A DNA stretch of 35,432 bases from Rhodobacter sp. (GTDB taxonomy: Bacteria > Pseudomonadota > Alphaproteobacteria > Rhodobacterales > Rhodobacteraceae), in assembly GCA_020251025.1 (NCBI GenBank), contig JADCDI010000042.1, positions 1-35,432 on the forward strand, given 5' to 3'. The notes under the pieces are model-generated. The model ran no database searches, was not told the origin of the DNA, and worked only from the letters and a program-made list of their open reading frames with translations. The number at the start of each line of letters is the position of its first letter. The stretch's first letter is position 1. Positions 18,840 through 27,086 of the stretch are shown piece by piece. A program made the position numbers and the translations under genes.

Positions 18840-18863
18840 CCCCGCCGATTCAGCCCGGCGGGG
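18840..18863. terminator. Putative bidirectional terminator
   Basis: CCCCGCCG (18840-18847) and CGGCGGGG (18856-18863) form a perfect 8-bp stem with an 8-base loop between convergent apt and the FAD-oxidase gene. There is no T-tract. Confidence 0.5.
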
Positions 18864-18887
18864 CAAACCCTGCGGGGGCAGGCCGCC

Positions 18888-20315
18888 CTACCCTGTCGGC
18901 TGGCCGCGCAGAACGGCACCGGGGTTCATGATGCCACCAGGGTCCAGCGCCGCCTTGATCGCGCGCATCGCCGCCAGCTTCGCCGGATCGCCGTAACGTT
19001 CCAGATCATTGACCTTCAGCCGCCCGATGCCGTGCTCGGCGCTGACCGATCCGCCCATGCCATGGACCATGTCATGCACCAGCCGCTTCACCGGCTCGCG
19101 CAGCGCCGCGTCATCGGCGCGGGTCCGTCCCCGCTGCGGGAAGACGTTGTAGTGCAGATTGCCGTCGCCCAGATGCCCGAAGCAGTTGATCCGCACATCG
19201 CCCAGCGCCCGCAGCGCAGGCCCGGCGCGCGCGATGAAGTCGGGTATCGCCCCCAGCGGCAGCGAAATATCGTGGCTGGAAATGGCCCCGATCCGCCGGT
19301 TCGCCTCGGGGATCATCTCGCGCAGGTGCCAGAACGCATCGCGCTGCGCCTGCGAGGTGGCGATCAGCCCGTCGCTGACCAGGCCCGCCCCGGCCCCGTC
19401 CGCGTAGAGATCCTCCAGCACCGCCCCGGGCGACAGGCCTGCGGGCAGGCCCACATCCACCAGAACCATCCAGTCGGGCGGGTCGGCAAAGGGCTGGCGC
19501 AGGTGCGGCAGCACCTCGGCCAGGAACTGCAGGCCGGTCCCGCCGATCAGCTCGAAGGCGGTGATCAGCCCGCCCAGCCGCGCTTCGGCCCGCGACAGCA
19601 GCGCCAGTGCCGCAGCCGGGCCCGACACCGCCAACAGGGCGGTGCCTTCGGCCGCAGGCACCGGATGCAGCCTCAGGCTGGCCGCCGTGATCACGCCCAG
19701 CGTGCCTTCCGCCCCGATCAGCAGATGCCGCAGGTCATAGCCGGTGTTGTCCTTGCGCAGCCGCTTCAGCCCGTGCAGCACCGACCCGTCCGGCAGGACC
19801 GCCTCGATCCCCAGGCACAGGTCGCGCGCATTGCCATAGCGCAGCACGTTGACCCCGCCCGCATTGGTCGACAGCACCCCGCCAAGGCACGCCGACCCCT
19901 GCGAGGCCAGCGTCAGCGGAAACCGCCGGGCCACGGCCTGCGCATGGGCCTGGGCCTGGGCCAGCGTCATGCCGGCCTCGACAACCATCGCATTCTCGTC
20001 CGGCAGGATCGCCCGCAGCGCCGCCATGCGTTCCAGCGACAGGATCAGTGGCGCGGGGCCGTCCTGCATCACCTGACCGCCGACAAGGCCGGTCCCGCCG
20101 CCCCAGGGGATGATACCCACCCCGGCCCCGGCGCAGGCCCGGACAATGGCGGCCACCTCTTCCACCCGGCGCGGCCGGGCGACAGCCGCGCCAACGCCCT
20201 GCCAGCGCCCGCGCGGTTCGCTCAGAAAGCGCGGCTCGACCGCGCCCAGCGTGCCCCCGGGCAGGCGCGCGGCAAGATCGGACAGAAAGGCAGGCCCGGC
20301 GGGGATCAAGCGCAT
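18888..20315 (-). CDS. FAD-linked oxidase of the GlcD/D-2-hydroxyacid dehydrogenase family
   Basis: 475 aa. The N-terminal FAD-binding domain (PCMH type) has IIPWGGGTGLVGG at about 68-80, TLASQGSACLGGVLSTNAGG, and GAEGTLGVITAASLRL. The C-terminal FAD-oxidase domain has GHLGDGNLHYN (H381), SAEHGIG and DPGGIMNPGAVL. This architecture fits D-lactate, glycolate or D-2-hydroxyglutarate dehydrogenases that pass electrons to a carrier. The exact substrate cannot be read from the sequence, so no symbol is given. ATG 20313-20315 is chosen because homology begins there. A TTGCAC/TAAGCA promoter lies just upstream, after the stop of the metallo-beta-lactamase-fold gene. Confidence 0.88.
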   Translation of the reverse strand: MRLIPAGPAFLSDLAARLPGGTLGAVEPRFLSEPRGRWQGVGAAVARPRRVEEVAAIVRACAGAGVGIIPWGGGTGLVGGQVMQDGPAPLILSLERMAALRAILPDENAMVVEAGMTLAQAQAHAQAVARRFPLTLASQGSACLGGVLSTNAGGVNVLRYGNARDLCLGIEAVLPDGSVLHGLKRLRKDNTGYDLRHLLIGAEGTLGVITAASLRLHPVPAAEGTALLAVSGPAAALALLSRAEARLGGLITAFELIGGTGLQFLAEVLPHLRQPFADPPDWMVLVDVGLPAGLSPGAVLEDLYADGAGAGLVSDGLIATSQAQRDAFWHLREMIPEANRRIGAISSHDISLPLGAIPDFIARAGPALRALGDVRINCFGHLGDGNLHYNVFPQRGRTRADDAALREPVKRLVHDMVHGMGGSVSAEHGIGRLKVNDLERYGDPAKLAAMRAIKAALDPGGIMNPGAVLRGQPTG

Positions 20316-20320
20316 GGCCC

Positions 20321-20348
20321 TGCTTAGCGAACCCCGCCCCCGGTGCAA
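20321..20348 (-). promoter_or_regulatory. Putative promoter of the FAD-oxidase gene, leaderless type
   Basis: On the minus strand TTGCAC (20348-20343) and TAAGCA (20326-20321) are 16 bases apart. The -10 box ends 5 bases before the ATG, so transcription would start at or inside the start codon. Confidence 0.35.
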
Positions 20349-20352
20349 GCCG

Positions 20353-21168
20353 TCAGTTCGGCCACGACGGCTCCAGCACCAGGATCGTTGGCTGCGACGG
20401 CAGGTCTGACAGCGCCACCTCGAGGCTGCCGGTCCCTGCCCGCACAACGGGAAAGGCACCGTCCATATCGGCCAGAAACCGCTCCAGCGAGGCACCGGAA
20501 AACCAGTGCATCGGCAGCACCACGGATGACCGCAGATGCTTGACCACCCCGGCCATGCTGGCGGTGTCCATGGTATAGCCGCCGTCCACGGGAACCATCA
20601 CCACGTCCAGCCGCCCGATCATCGCATAGTGTTCGGGGCTGGGCACCTGATGCAGATGCCCCAGATGCCCGATGCACAGGCCCGCCACCTCGAAGATGAA
20701 AATCGAATTCCCGTCGCGCCGGATGCCCTCGCCCATGCGGCTGCGCAGGTCTGTCGTCACGTTGCGCACCAGCATCTCGCCCAGATCAAGGGAAATCTCT
20801 GCCGGGTTGGTCCCGTCGCCCCAGCCGCGCAGCACATGGGCAATGCGCGGGTCGGGGCTGTCGGTCCAATGCGTGGAATGGGCGTTGTTCATCGTCACCA
20901 CATCGGGGATCACATCGGCACCGCCCGGAAAGCCGGTATAGTCGGTTGCCGCCACAAGCCCGCCCGGCGTTTCGATCAGGAAGGTCGCATGACCGGCATA
21001 GCTGATCCGCACCCTGTCCCCGGCCAGGGGGGCGCCGAAGGATGCCGGGCGGATCACCTCCACCCCCGGCACGCCCTGCGCCAAGGCGATGCAATGGGAC
21101 GGGATGCGTTCCTGCGCGGCGGCGGGCAGGCCCAGCAGGGCGGCGGCAAAGAGAACGGCTTTGTGCAT
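20353..21168 (-). CDS. Exported metallo-beta-lactamase-fold protein
   Basis: 271 aa from ATG 21166-21168 with AAGGA about 7 bases upstream. A Sec signal peptide is clear: MHKAVLFAAALLGLPAAAQE, probably cut after AAA or AAQ, so it should act in the periplasm. The core resembles the Lactamase_B_3/UlaG-like group: RISYAGHATFLIETPGG, then TDYTGFPGG, an IGHLGHLHQ stretch, DVVMVPVDGGYTMD and a final VVLPMHW. The usual HxHxDH metal motif is replaced by NNAHSTHWTD, and the later motif reads HLGHLH rather than HLGDLGH. It may therefore bind metal differently or be inactive. It lies upstream of the FAD-oxidase gene in the same direction with its own promoter. Confidence 0.8.
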   Translation of the reverse strand: MHKAVLFAAALLGLPAAAQERIPSHCIALAQGVPGVEVIRPASFGAPLAGDRVRISYAGHATFLIETPGGLVAATDYTGFPGGADVIPDVVTMNNAHSTHWTDSPDPRIAHVLRGWGDGTNPAEISLDLGEMLVRNVTTDLRSRMGEGIRRDGNSIFIFEVAGLCIGHLGHLHQVPSPEHYAMIGRLDVVMVPVDGGYTMDTASMAGVVKHLRSSVVLPMHWFSGASLERFLADMDGAFPVVRAGTGSLEVALSDLPSQPTILVLEPSWPN

Positions 21169-21191
21169 GACAGGGTCCTTCCTGCACAAAG

Positions 21192-21219
21192 ATACTAGGG
21201 CAGGCGGACGCCGTGCCAA
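21192..21219 (-). promoter_or_regulatory. Putative promoter of the MBL-fold gene
   Basis: On the minus strand TTGGCA (21219-21214) and TAGTAT (21197-21192) are 16 bases apart, about 24 bases before the ATG, with a good Shine-Dalgarno between. Confidence 0.5.
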
Positions 21220-21301
21220 GACCCGCGCGGCAGCCGGTTCACCCCGCGCCCGCCCCTTGGGCAGGTGCCGCCTTGCCCCTGTCGGTCGCACAGATGTTCC
21301 G

Positions 21302-21323
21302 CGCAAGGATGATCGCAAGGATG
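21302..21323. repeat. Short tandem direct repeat
   Basis: CGCAAGGATG occurs at 21302-21311 and 21314-21323. It lies in the gap between the acetyltransferase stop and the MBL-fold gene promoter. A role is unknown. Confidence 0.4.
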
Positions 21324-21429
21324 CACACCTTCCAGGCGTTCCGGCGCACAGGGCGCGGTCTGTATCCGGGCCGGGCGGCGTGCCCCCCGCCCCGGCCGCG
21401 ACATCCCGCGAACCGGGGGGCCTTCACCC

Positions 21430-22014
21430 TCAGCCCACATCCGTCCGCCCGCGCCGGTCGCTGCGCAGGTTGGCATAAAGCACATGGTTGCGCCAGCGCC
21501 CGGCGATCTGCAGATAGCTTTGCGCCACGCCTTCGTACTTGAAGCCGCATTTTTCCAGCACACCGCGCGAGGCGGCGTTTTCCGGCAGGCAGGCGGCCTC
21601 AACGCGGCTCAGGTCCATCGCGGTGAAAGCATGATGCACAAGGGCAAGGATCGCCTCGCGCATATAGCCCTGGCGGGCATGGGCCTGTCCCATCCAGTAG
21701 CCCAGCGTTCCGGCCTGACTTGGGCCGCGCCGGATATTGTCCAGGGTGATCGCCCCAAGAAGGGCGCCATCCGCGCGCCGGATCAGCAGCAGCGGCAGCG
21801 CCGTGCCCTGGCTGGTTGACCGGTTGGCCCAGTAGATGCGGCTGGTAAATGCCTTGCGCGACAGATGATCCGCCGCCCAGATGGGTTCCCAGGGGGTCAG
21901 GAACGGCGCGCTTTGGTCGCGCAGCGTGCTCCAGGCCCGGAAATCGCCATGCTGCGGCAGGCGCAGCGTCATGCGTTCCGTTTCGATCCTGACGCGCCGT
22001 GCTGCGCCAAGCAT
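21430..22014 (-). CDS. GNAT-family N-acetyltransferase, RimJ-like
   Basis: 194 aa. The sequence fits the RimJ/RimL branch of GNAT acetyltransferases, which acetylate N-termini of ribosomal proteins or small substrates using acetyl-CoA. It starts with RRVRIETERMTLRLPQHGDF, has GTLGYWMGQAHARQGYMREA containing the acetyl-CoA pyrophosphate loop (about residues 104-120), and NAASRGVLEKCGFKYEG near the C-terminus. The ATG overlaps the stop of the M16 peptidase gene by one base (TGATG), so it is translated as the last gene of the oxidase/thrC cluster. The substrate is not known. Confidence 0.85.
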   Translation of the reverse strand: MLGAARRVRIETERMTLRLPQHGDFRAWSTLRDQSAPFLTPWEPIWAADHLSRKAFTSRIYWANRSTSQGTALPLLLIRRADGALLGAITLDNIRRGPSQAGTLGYWMGQAHARQGYMREAILALVHHAFTAMDLSRVEAACLPENAASRGVLEKCGFKYEGVAQSYLQIAGRWRNHVLYANLRSDRRGRTDVG

Positions 22015-23273
22015 CAGGCGGCAAGCCCCTTGCGGATGGCATCCAGGCCGGGCGCGCCCGCAACCGGGCCATAAAGCGCCAGCGCCGATCTTGCCTGCGT
22101 CAGCACGCCCGCATAGCTGCGCACATCCTTCAGCGACACGGCATCGATCCTGGCCACAGTCTCGTCCAGATCGGGCACGCGGCCCCAGATGGCCAGCAGC
22201 CGGGCCGCGCGCTCGGCGCGGCTTGACGGGCTTTCCAGCCCCATCAGCAGCCCCGCCTTCAGCTGCGCGCGGGCGCGGGCGACCTCGACTTCGGTCATGT
22301 CATCGCAAGACCGCTTCAGTTCCTCCAGCGTCAGGCGGGTGAGTTCGCCGATTTCCTCTTCGGACGTTCCGGCATAAAGCGTGATCTGGCCGGTATCCTC
22401 ATAGGCCGCCGATTGCGCGAAGATCGAATAGCACAGCCCGCGCTGTTCGCGGATTTTCTGGAACAGGCGCGATGACATCCCGCCCCCCAGGGCCATGGCA
22501 TAGACCTGTGCCGTATAGACATCGGGCGCGTGGTAGCCCGGCGCTTCGAAAGCCAGGGCGAAATGCACCTGCTCGAGGTTCTTTACTTCGCGCCGCTCGC
22601 CGCCCCGGAAGTCGGCGGGCTGGACCGGCACTGCGCCGACCGGTTTCAAACCGCCAAAGACAGCCCTGGCTTCGGCCACGATCCTGTCATGGTCCACCCC
22701 GCCTGCGGCGGACAGGATCATCTGGTCCGGCCCATAGTGCTGGGCCACGAAGCCTGTCAGATCCTCGCGCCCAAAGGACGATACCCGTTCGGACGGTCCC
22801 AGAATGGTGCGGCCAAAGGCCTGGTCGGGATAGCTTGCCTCTTGCAGCCAGTCGAAGATCACATCGTCGGGCGTATCCAGGGCCTGGCCGATTTCCTGCA
22901 GGATGACGTGGCGCTCCACCTCGATTTCCTTGCTGTCGAAGACCGGATTCAGCACGATGTCGGAAATCACATCCAGTGCCAGCGGCACATCGTCCTGCAG
23001 CACGCGGGCGAAATAGGCGGTCATGTCGCGGCTGGTATAGGCATTGATGTAGCCGCCCACATCTTCGATCTGCTCGGCAATCTGCAACGCGCTGCGGGTC
23101 CTTGTGCCCTTGAACGCCATGTGCTCCAGGAAATGCGCGATCCCGTTCTGCTCGGGGCGCTCGTGCCGCCCGCCCGCCGTGACCCAGACCCCAAGCGCGG
23201 CGCTTTTGAGCCCCGGCATGTTTTCGGTCACGATACGAAGGCCGTTCGGCAGGGTTGTCAGGCGCAGGGTCAA
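22014..23273 (-). CDS. M16-family zinc peptidase (processing-peptidase-like)
   Basis: 419 aa. The inverted zinc motif HFLEH is at 47-51 (NGIAHFLEHMAFKGT), and the distal Glu is in the EIEVERHVILQEI helix. The following DDVIFDWLQEASYP and LGGGMSSRLFQKIREQRGLCYS are typical of the mitochondrial processing peptidase beta/PqqL-like group. No signal peptide is seen, so it is probably cytoplasmic. The start overlaps the thrC stop by four bases (ATGA), and the stop overlaps the acetyltransferase start. It is a standard member of this Rhodobacterales cluster, and its substrate is unknown. Confidence 0.93.
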   Translation of the reverse strand: MTLRLTTLPNGLRIVTENMPGLKSAALGVWVTAGGRHERPEQNGIAHFLEHMAFKGTRTRSALQIAEQIEDVGGYINAYTSRDMTAYFARVLQDDVPLALDVISDIVLNPVFDSKEIEVERHVILQEIGQALDTPDDVIFDWLQEASYPDQAFGRTILGPSERVSSFGREDLTGFVAQHYGPDQMILSAAGGVDHDRIVAEARAVFGGLKPVGAVPVQPADFRGGERREVKNLEQVHFALAFEAPGYHAPDVYTAQVYAMALGGGMSSRLFQKIREQRGLCYSIFAQSAAYEDTGQITLYAGTSEEEIGELTRLTLEELKRSCDDMTEVEVARARAQLKAGLLMGLESPSSRAERAARLLAIWGRVPDLDETVARIDAVSLKDVRSYAGVLTQARSALALYGPVAGAPGLDAIRKGLAA

Positions 23274-24661
23274 CGACCGGTCCTTTCGCGGACAAGGGCC
23301 TCGAGGGCGGCAAGATCATCGGGCGCGCGCGTCACCCGTTCGGGGCGGTCGAACAGATCGGCCAGGCGCGGCGGCAGCGCCGGGCGCAGGCCCGTCGCGG
23401 TCTCGACCGCATCGGGGAACTTCGCCGGATGCGCCGTGGCCAGCGTGATCATCGGCACTGCGCCCAGATGTTCTTCGGCCACCTTCACCCCCACGGCGCT
23501 GTGCGGGCACAGGATTTCACCCGTCTGCGCGAAGGTCCGCCGGATCGTCTCCACCGTTTCCTCTTCGCTGCAGCGGCCCGAGGCGAACTGCGCGCCCAGT
23601 GCTGCCATTGCCTTCGCACTGATGTGAAAACCGCCCCGTTTGAGATCCGCCATCAGCGCCGCCACGGCAGACCCGTCGCGGCCATAGGCGTCAAACAGGG
23701 CACGCTCGAAGTTGGACGATACCTGAATGTCCATCGACGGGCTGATCGACGGGCGCACACCCCGGGTCGTATAATCGCCCGTGCGCAGCGCGCGGTCGAG
23801 GATATCGTTCTGGTTCGTGGCAATCACCAGTTTTTCAATCGGCAGGCCCATCTGGCGGGCGATGGAACCGGCAAAGATATCGCCGAAGTTGCCCGTGGGC
23901 ACGGTAAAGCTGACAGGACGCCCCGGCGCGCCCAAGGCCACAGCCGCGTAGAAGTAATAGACCACCTGCGCCAGAACCCGCGCCCAGTTGATGCTGTTGA
24001 CACCCGCCAGACGCACCTCGTCGCGGAAGGCAAAATCGTTGAACATGTCCTTCACGCGGGCCTGACAATCATCAAAATCACCCGACATGGCAATGGCATG
24101 GACATTTGCCTCGACCGGTGTCGTCATCTGGCGGCGCTGCACCTCTGACACGCGGCCATGCGGATACAGGATAAAGACATCCACATTGCCCAGGCCGCGG
24201 AAGGCCTCGATCGCGGCCGATCCGGTATCGCCGCTGGTGGCACCCACGATCGTCACACGCTCGCCCGTCCGCGCCAGGGCGGCCTGGAAGAGCTGGCCGA
24301 TCAGCTGCATGGCAAAGTCCTTGAAGGCCAGCGTCGGCCCGTGAAACAGTTCCAGCAGGAAATGATTGCTGCCCAGCTGCACCAGTGGCGCGCGGGCGGC
24401 ATGGCCGAAGCCGGCATAGGCGGCGGCGATCAGGCGGCGGAACGCGTCATCGTCAAAGGTGCCGCCCAGAAAGGGCCGCATCACGCGAAAGGCCGTTTCC
24501 TCGTAAGCCAGACCGGCAAGCGCCGCGATATCCGCCTGCGCCATCACCGGCACGGCCTCGGGCACGTAAAGGCCGCCGTCGCGCGCAAGCCCCGTCATCA
24601 TCGCCTCGTCAAAGCGCAGAACGGGTGCCGCACCCCTGGTCGAGATGTAGTGCATGTCCAT
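23270..24661 (-). CDS. thrC: Threonine synthase
   Basis: 463 aa, matching the long bacterial class of ThrC. It converts O-phospho-L-homoserine to L-threonine with pyridoxal phosphate. The start YISTRGAAPVLRFDEAMMTGLARDGGLYVPE is characteristic. The PLP lysine is K114 in GPTLAFKDFAMQ, and GATSGDTGSAAIEA is the phosphate-binding stretch. VPTGNFGDIFAG and VATNQNDIL follow. ATG 24661 is used, although an in-frame ATG two codons later is equally possible. surf1 ends 7 bases upstream, and the M16 peptidase start overlaps the stop, so it is within the oxidase operon. Confidence 0.96.
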   Translation of the reverse strand: MDMHYISTRGAAPVLRFDEAMMTGLARDGGLYVPEAVPVMAQADIAALAGLAYEETAFRVMRPFLGGTFDDDAFRRLIAAAYAGFGHAARAPLVQLGSNHFLLELFHGPTLAFKDFAMQLIGQLFQAALARTGERVTIVGATSGDTGSAAIEAFRGLGNVDVFILYPHGRVSEVQRRQMTTPVEANVHAIAMSGDFDDCQARVKDMFNDFAFRDEVRLAGVNSINWARVLAQVVYYFYAAVALGAPGRPVSFTVPTGNFGDIFAGSIARQMGLPIEKLVIATNQNDILDRALRTGDYTTRGVRPSISPSMDIQVSSNFERALFDAYGRDGSAVAALMADLKRGGFHISAKAMAALGAQFASGRCSEEETVETIRRTFAQTGEILCPHSAVGVKVAEEHLGAVPMITLATAHPAKFPDAVETATGLRPALPPRLADLFDRPERVTRAPDDLAALEALVRERTGR

Positions 24662-24668
24662 CCCCGTC

Positions 24669-25340
24669 TCAGTCCGTCCGACGCCTGATACGCCACAGCA
24701 GAAGCCCTGTCATCCCCGCCCAGACCGCCGCAAGGGAAAACCAGGTCACCGCATAATTCAGGTGGTTGTTCGCAATGCCCTGCGTATCCACCGGCAGCGG
24801 TGTTATGCCGTCGCCCGTCGTCTCGCGCGCCACGATCAGGACGGGTTCGGTCTGCAACACCGCCGCCATGGCCGGCACGTCGCGCGCGAACCAGATCGCG
24901 CGGGCGGCATCGGGGGGCGGGGTGAAGCTGTCGGTCTCGTCCGGCCAGTGCAGGGTGCCCAGGATTGACACCACCGTGGCCTTTCGCGGGCGGTCCCGCT
25001 GATCTTCGGGCAGGAATCCCCGGTCGATCATGATCCTGCGGCCGTCGTCCGTCTGAAAGGCTGCGATCACGCGGTATCCCGCGCCGACCCCCCTCAGGCT
25101 GGCCAGAACGTCGATCCCGGTCCCGGTAAAGCGGCCCGTGACGCGCACCGGCAGGTACTTGTCCACGGTCGGGTCCGGCATCGCCGGCAGGGCAACGGGG
25201 GTATCGGCCAGCCGCGCCGAGATCTGTGCGATGATGGCCTGCTTCCAGGCAAGCCGCTGCATCTGCCAGCTTCCGAGTGCGATCAGAATCGCGCAGCCCG
25301 CAAGGCCGAACAGCAGGGGCAGGATCATCCGGCGGGTCAT
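24669..25340 (-). CDS. surf1: SURF1-family cytochrome oxidase assembly protein
   Basis: 223 aa. Two transmembrane segments bracket a periplasmic domain: residues about 5-23 (ILPLLFGLAGCAILIALGSWQ) and about 192-213 (AVTWFSLAAVWAGMTGLLL). The family signature GSWQMQRLAWK follows the first segment. RVTGRF, GYRVIAAF, RIMIDRGFLP and the NNHLNYAVTWFSLA end are also conserved. Surf1 helps insert heme a into subunit I of aa3 oxidases. It lies between ctaE and thrC, about 100 bases after ctaE. Confidence 0.93.
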   Translation of the reverse strand: MTRRMILPLLFGLAGCAILIALGSWQMQRLAWKQAIIAQISARLADTPVALPAMPDPTVDKYLPVRVTGRFTGTGIDVLASLRGVGAGYRVIAAFQTDDGRRIMIDRGFLPEDQRDRPRKATVVSILGTLHWPDETDSFTPPPDAARAIWFARDVPAMAAVLQTEPVLIVARETTGDGITPLPVDTQGIANNHLNYAVTWFSLAAVWAGMTGLLLWRIRRRTD

Positions 25341-25443
25341 GGCACGGCCTTGTGCAGAACCGGACAGGCGCGCGCCGCTATGGCCCGCGCCCGCCCGGAC
25401 AGGGAACGCCCGGCGGGGAAGTGCCCCGCGAACCGGGCTGCGG

Positions 25444-26244
25444 TCAGCGGCCCCAGATATAGATCGATGCGAACAGGAACAGCCAGATCACGTCCACAAA
25501 GTGCCAGTACCAGGCGGCAGCCTCAAACCCGACATGACGTTCGGGCGTGAAGTGACCCTTCATCACCCGGAACAGGCAGACCGCCAGAAATATGGTGCCG
25601 ACGATGACGTGAAAGCCGTGAAAGCCCGTCGCCATGAAGAAATTGGCCCCATAGATGTTCCCGGCAAAGCCAAAGCCGGCATGGGTGTATTCATAGATCT
25701 GGAAGATGGTGAAGATGACCCCCAGCACAATCGCCAGGATCAGGCCGTTCTGCAGGTCCTTGCGGTTGTTTTCATGCACCAGCGCGTGGTGCGCCCAGGT
25801 CGCCGCAGCACCCGAGCACAGCAGGATCAGCGTGTTCATCAGCGGCAGATGCCAGGGATCGAACGTCTCGATCCCTTCGGGCGGCCAGACCCCGTCAACC
25901 ATCGGGCTGAGCGGCCCCATGGGGTACAGCGCGTGCTTGAAGAAAGACCAGAACCAGGCGGAAAAGAACATCACCTCGGACAGGATGAACAGCAGGAAGC
26001 CATAGCGCAGACCTATCACCACAACCGGCGTGTGATCGCCCGCATGGCTTTCGGCGATGACATCGCTCCACCAGGCGAACATCACATAAAGAACCATGGC
26101 CAGACCGATCAGGCCCAGCCAGGGCCCCGAGCCGTGCATCCACAGGACGGCACCGAACAGCATCACGAAGGCACCGACCGCCGCGATAAAGGGCCAGATC
26201 GACGGCGGCAGGACGTGATAATCATGGTTCTTGGCGTGGGCCAT
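25444..26244 (-). CDS. ctaE: Cytochrome c oxidase subunit III
   Basis: 266 aa with seven hydrophobic segments, as expected for subunit III of aa3-type oxidase in the inner membrane. Conserved stretches include [78 protein letters not shown]-like [33 protein letters not shown] and [13 protein letters not shown]. Subunit III stabilises the complex and supports proton uptake. It is encoded downstream of ctaG and upstream of surf1. Confidence 0.97.
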   Translation of the reverse strand: MAHAKNHDYHVLPPSIWPFIAAVGAFVMLFGAVLWMHGSGPWLGLIGLAMVLYVMFAWWSDVIAESHAGDHTPVVVIGLRYGFLLFILSEVMFFSAWFWSFFKHALYPMGPLSPMVDGVWPPEGIETFDPWHLPLMNTLILLCSGAAATWAHHALVHENNRKDLQNGLILAIVLGVIFTIFQIYEYTHAGFGFAGNIYGANFFMATGFHGFHVIVGTIFLAVCLFRVMKGHFTPERHVGFEAAAWYWHFVDVIWLFLFASIYIWGR

Positions 26245-26310
26245 TCGGCGTTCCCTTGTATTCTCTCGTATCTTCCTGTGTCCCGGTCCTGACGGCTGCC
26301 GGGGCTGGTG

Positions 26311-26898
26311 TCAGTTTACCGGTGCCTGAACGCCGGGGGCAAGGGCCGCCTGTTCGTCGGGCAGTTCGGTTTCGTGAAAAGTGTAGGACAGCGTGATTTC
26401 CTTGACATAGCGGCTGTCCCTGCCGGTGACGATTTCCGGATCGACATAGAAGGTCACCGGCATCTGCACCCGCTCGCCCGGTTGCAGCACCTGCATCTCG
26501 AAGCAGAAGCAGGCGATCTTGTCAAAATAGGCTCCGGCGGCATCCGGGGCCACGTTGTAACTGGCGGTACCCGCAACAACGCGATCGGTGGGATTGTAGG
26601 CCTCGTAAAAGGCAAGGCCGGTTTCGCCGATGCGCAGGGTCATCTCGCGTTCGACCGGGGTGAATTCCCACGGCATGCCACGCTCGACCGAGGCGTCAAA
26701 GCGCACCTTGATCGTGCGGTCCAGGATCACGTCCGATCCGGTCTCGGCCAGGCCGGTGGTGCCGCCAAAGCCCGTGGTGCGGCAGAACCAGTCATAAAAC
26801 GGCACCGCCGCAAAGGACAGTGACACCATCAGCACCGCCACACCGGCCAGCTTGGCCGCCGTGCGGTTCACCCCGGTCAGGCGCGGCAACAGCTTCAT
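26311..26898 (-). CDS. ctaG: Cytochrome c oxidase assembly protein CtaG (Cox11)
   Basis: 195 aa. Cox11/CtaG delivers copper to the CuB centre of subunit I. One N-terminal membrane segment (about residues 16-34) ends in VPFYDWFCR, with a conserved Cys at 39. The copper motif CFCF (C130, C132) is in KIACFCFEMQVLQPGE, followed by MPVTFYVDP and ITLSYTFHE. The protein should face the periplasm. Its ATG overlaps the stop of the 63-aa gene by four bases, and ctaE follows after 66 bases. Confidence 0.96.
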   Translation of the reverse strand: MKLLPRLTGVNRTAAKLAGVAVLMVSLSFAAVPFYDWFCRTTGFGGTTGLAETGSDVILDRTIKVRFDASVERGMPWEFTPVEREMTLRIGETGLAFYEAYNPTDRVVAGTASYNVAPDAAGAYFDKIACFCFEMQVLQPGERVQMPVTFYVDPEIVTGRDSRYVKEITLSYTFHETELPDEQAALAPGVQAPVN

Positions 26899-27086
26899 TG
26901 CGTCCCCTCCTGCGGCACAAGGCCGGGCTGGACCACATGATCATAGCCCTGGATCGGCCCGCTTTCGGTAACTTTCACAACCGTCAGCCCGAAGATGACG
27001 GCAGCAAAGGCCACCAGCGTCAACCCAAGGCCGACATTGCGCCCCAGACGGCGCCTGTGGATTTCATGGTCCGGACGGAACGACAT
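26895..27086 (-). CDS. Small membrane protein of the oxidase operon
   Basis: 63 aa from ATG 27084-27086, reading MSFRPDHEIHRRRLGRNVGL then GLTLVAFAAVIFGLTVVKVT. It has a basic cytoplasmic tail, one membrane segment (about residues 17-38) and a short external end. A small single-span ORF at this position between ctaB and ctaG is common in Rhodobacterales and is often annotated only as hypothetical. A role in oxidase assembly is inferred from context. It overlaps the ctaB stop by one base and the ctaG start by four, so translation is coupled. Confidence 0.85.
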   Translation of the reverse strand: MSFRPDHEIHRRRLGRNVGLGLTLVAFAAVIFGLTVVKVTESGPIQGYDHVVQPGLVPQEGTQ

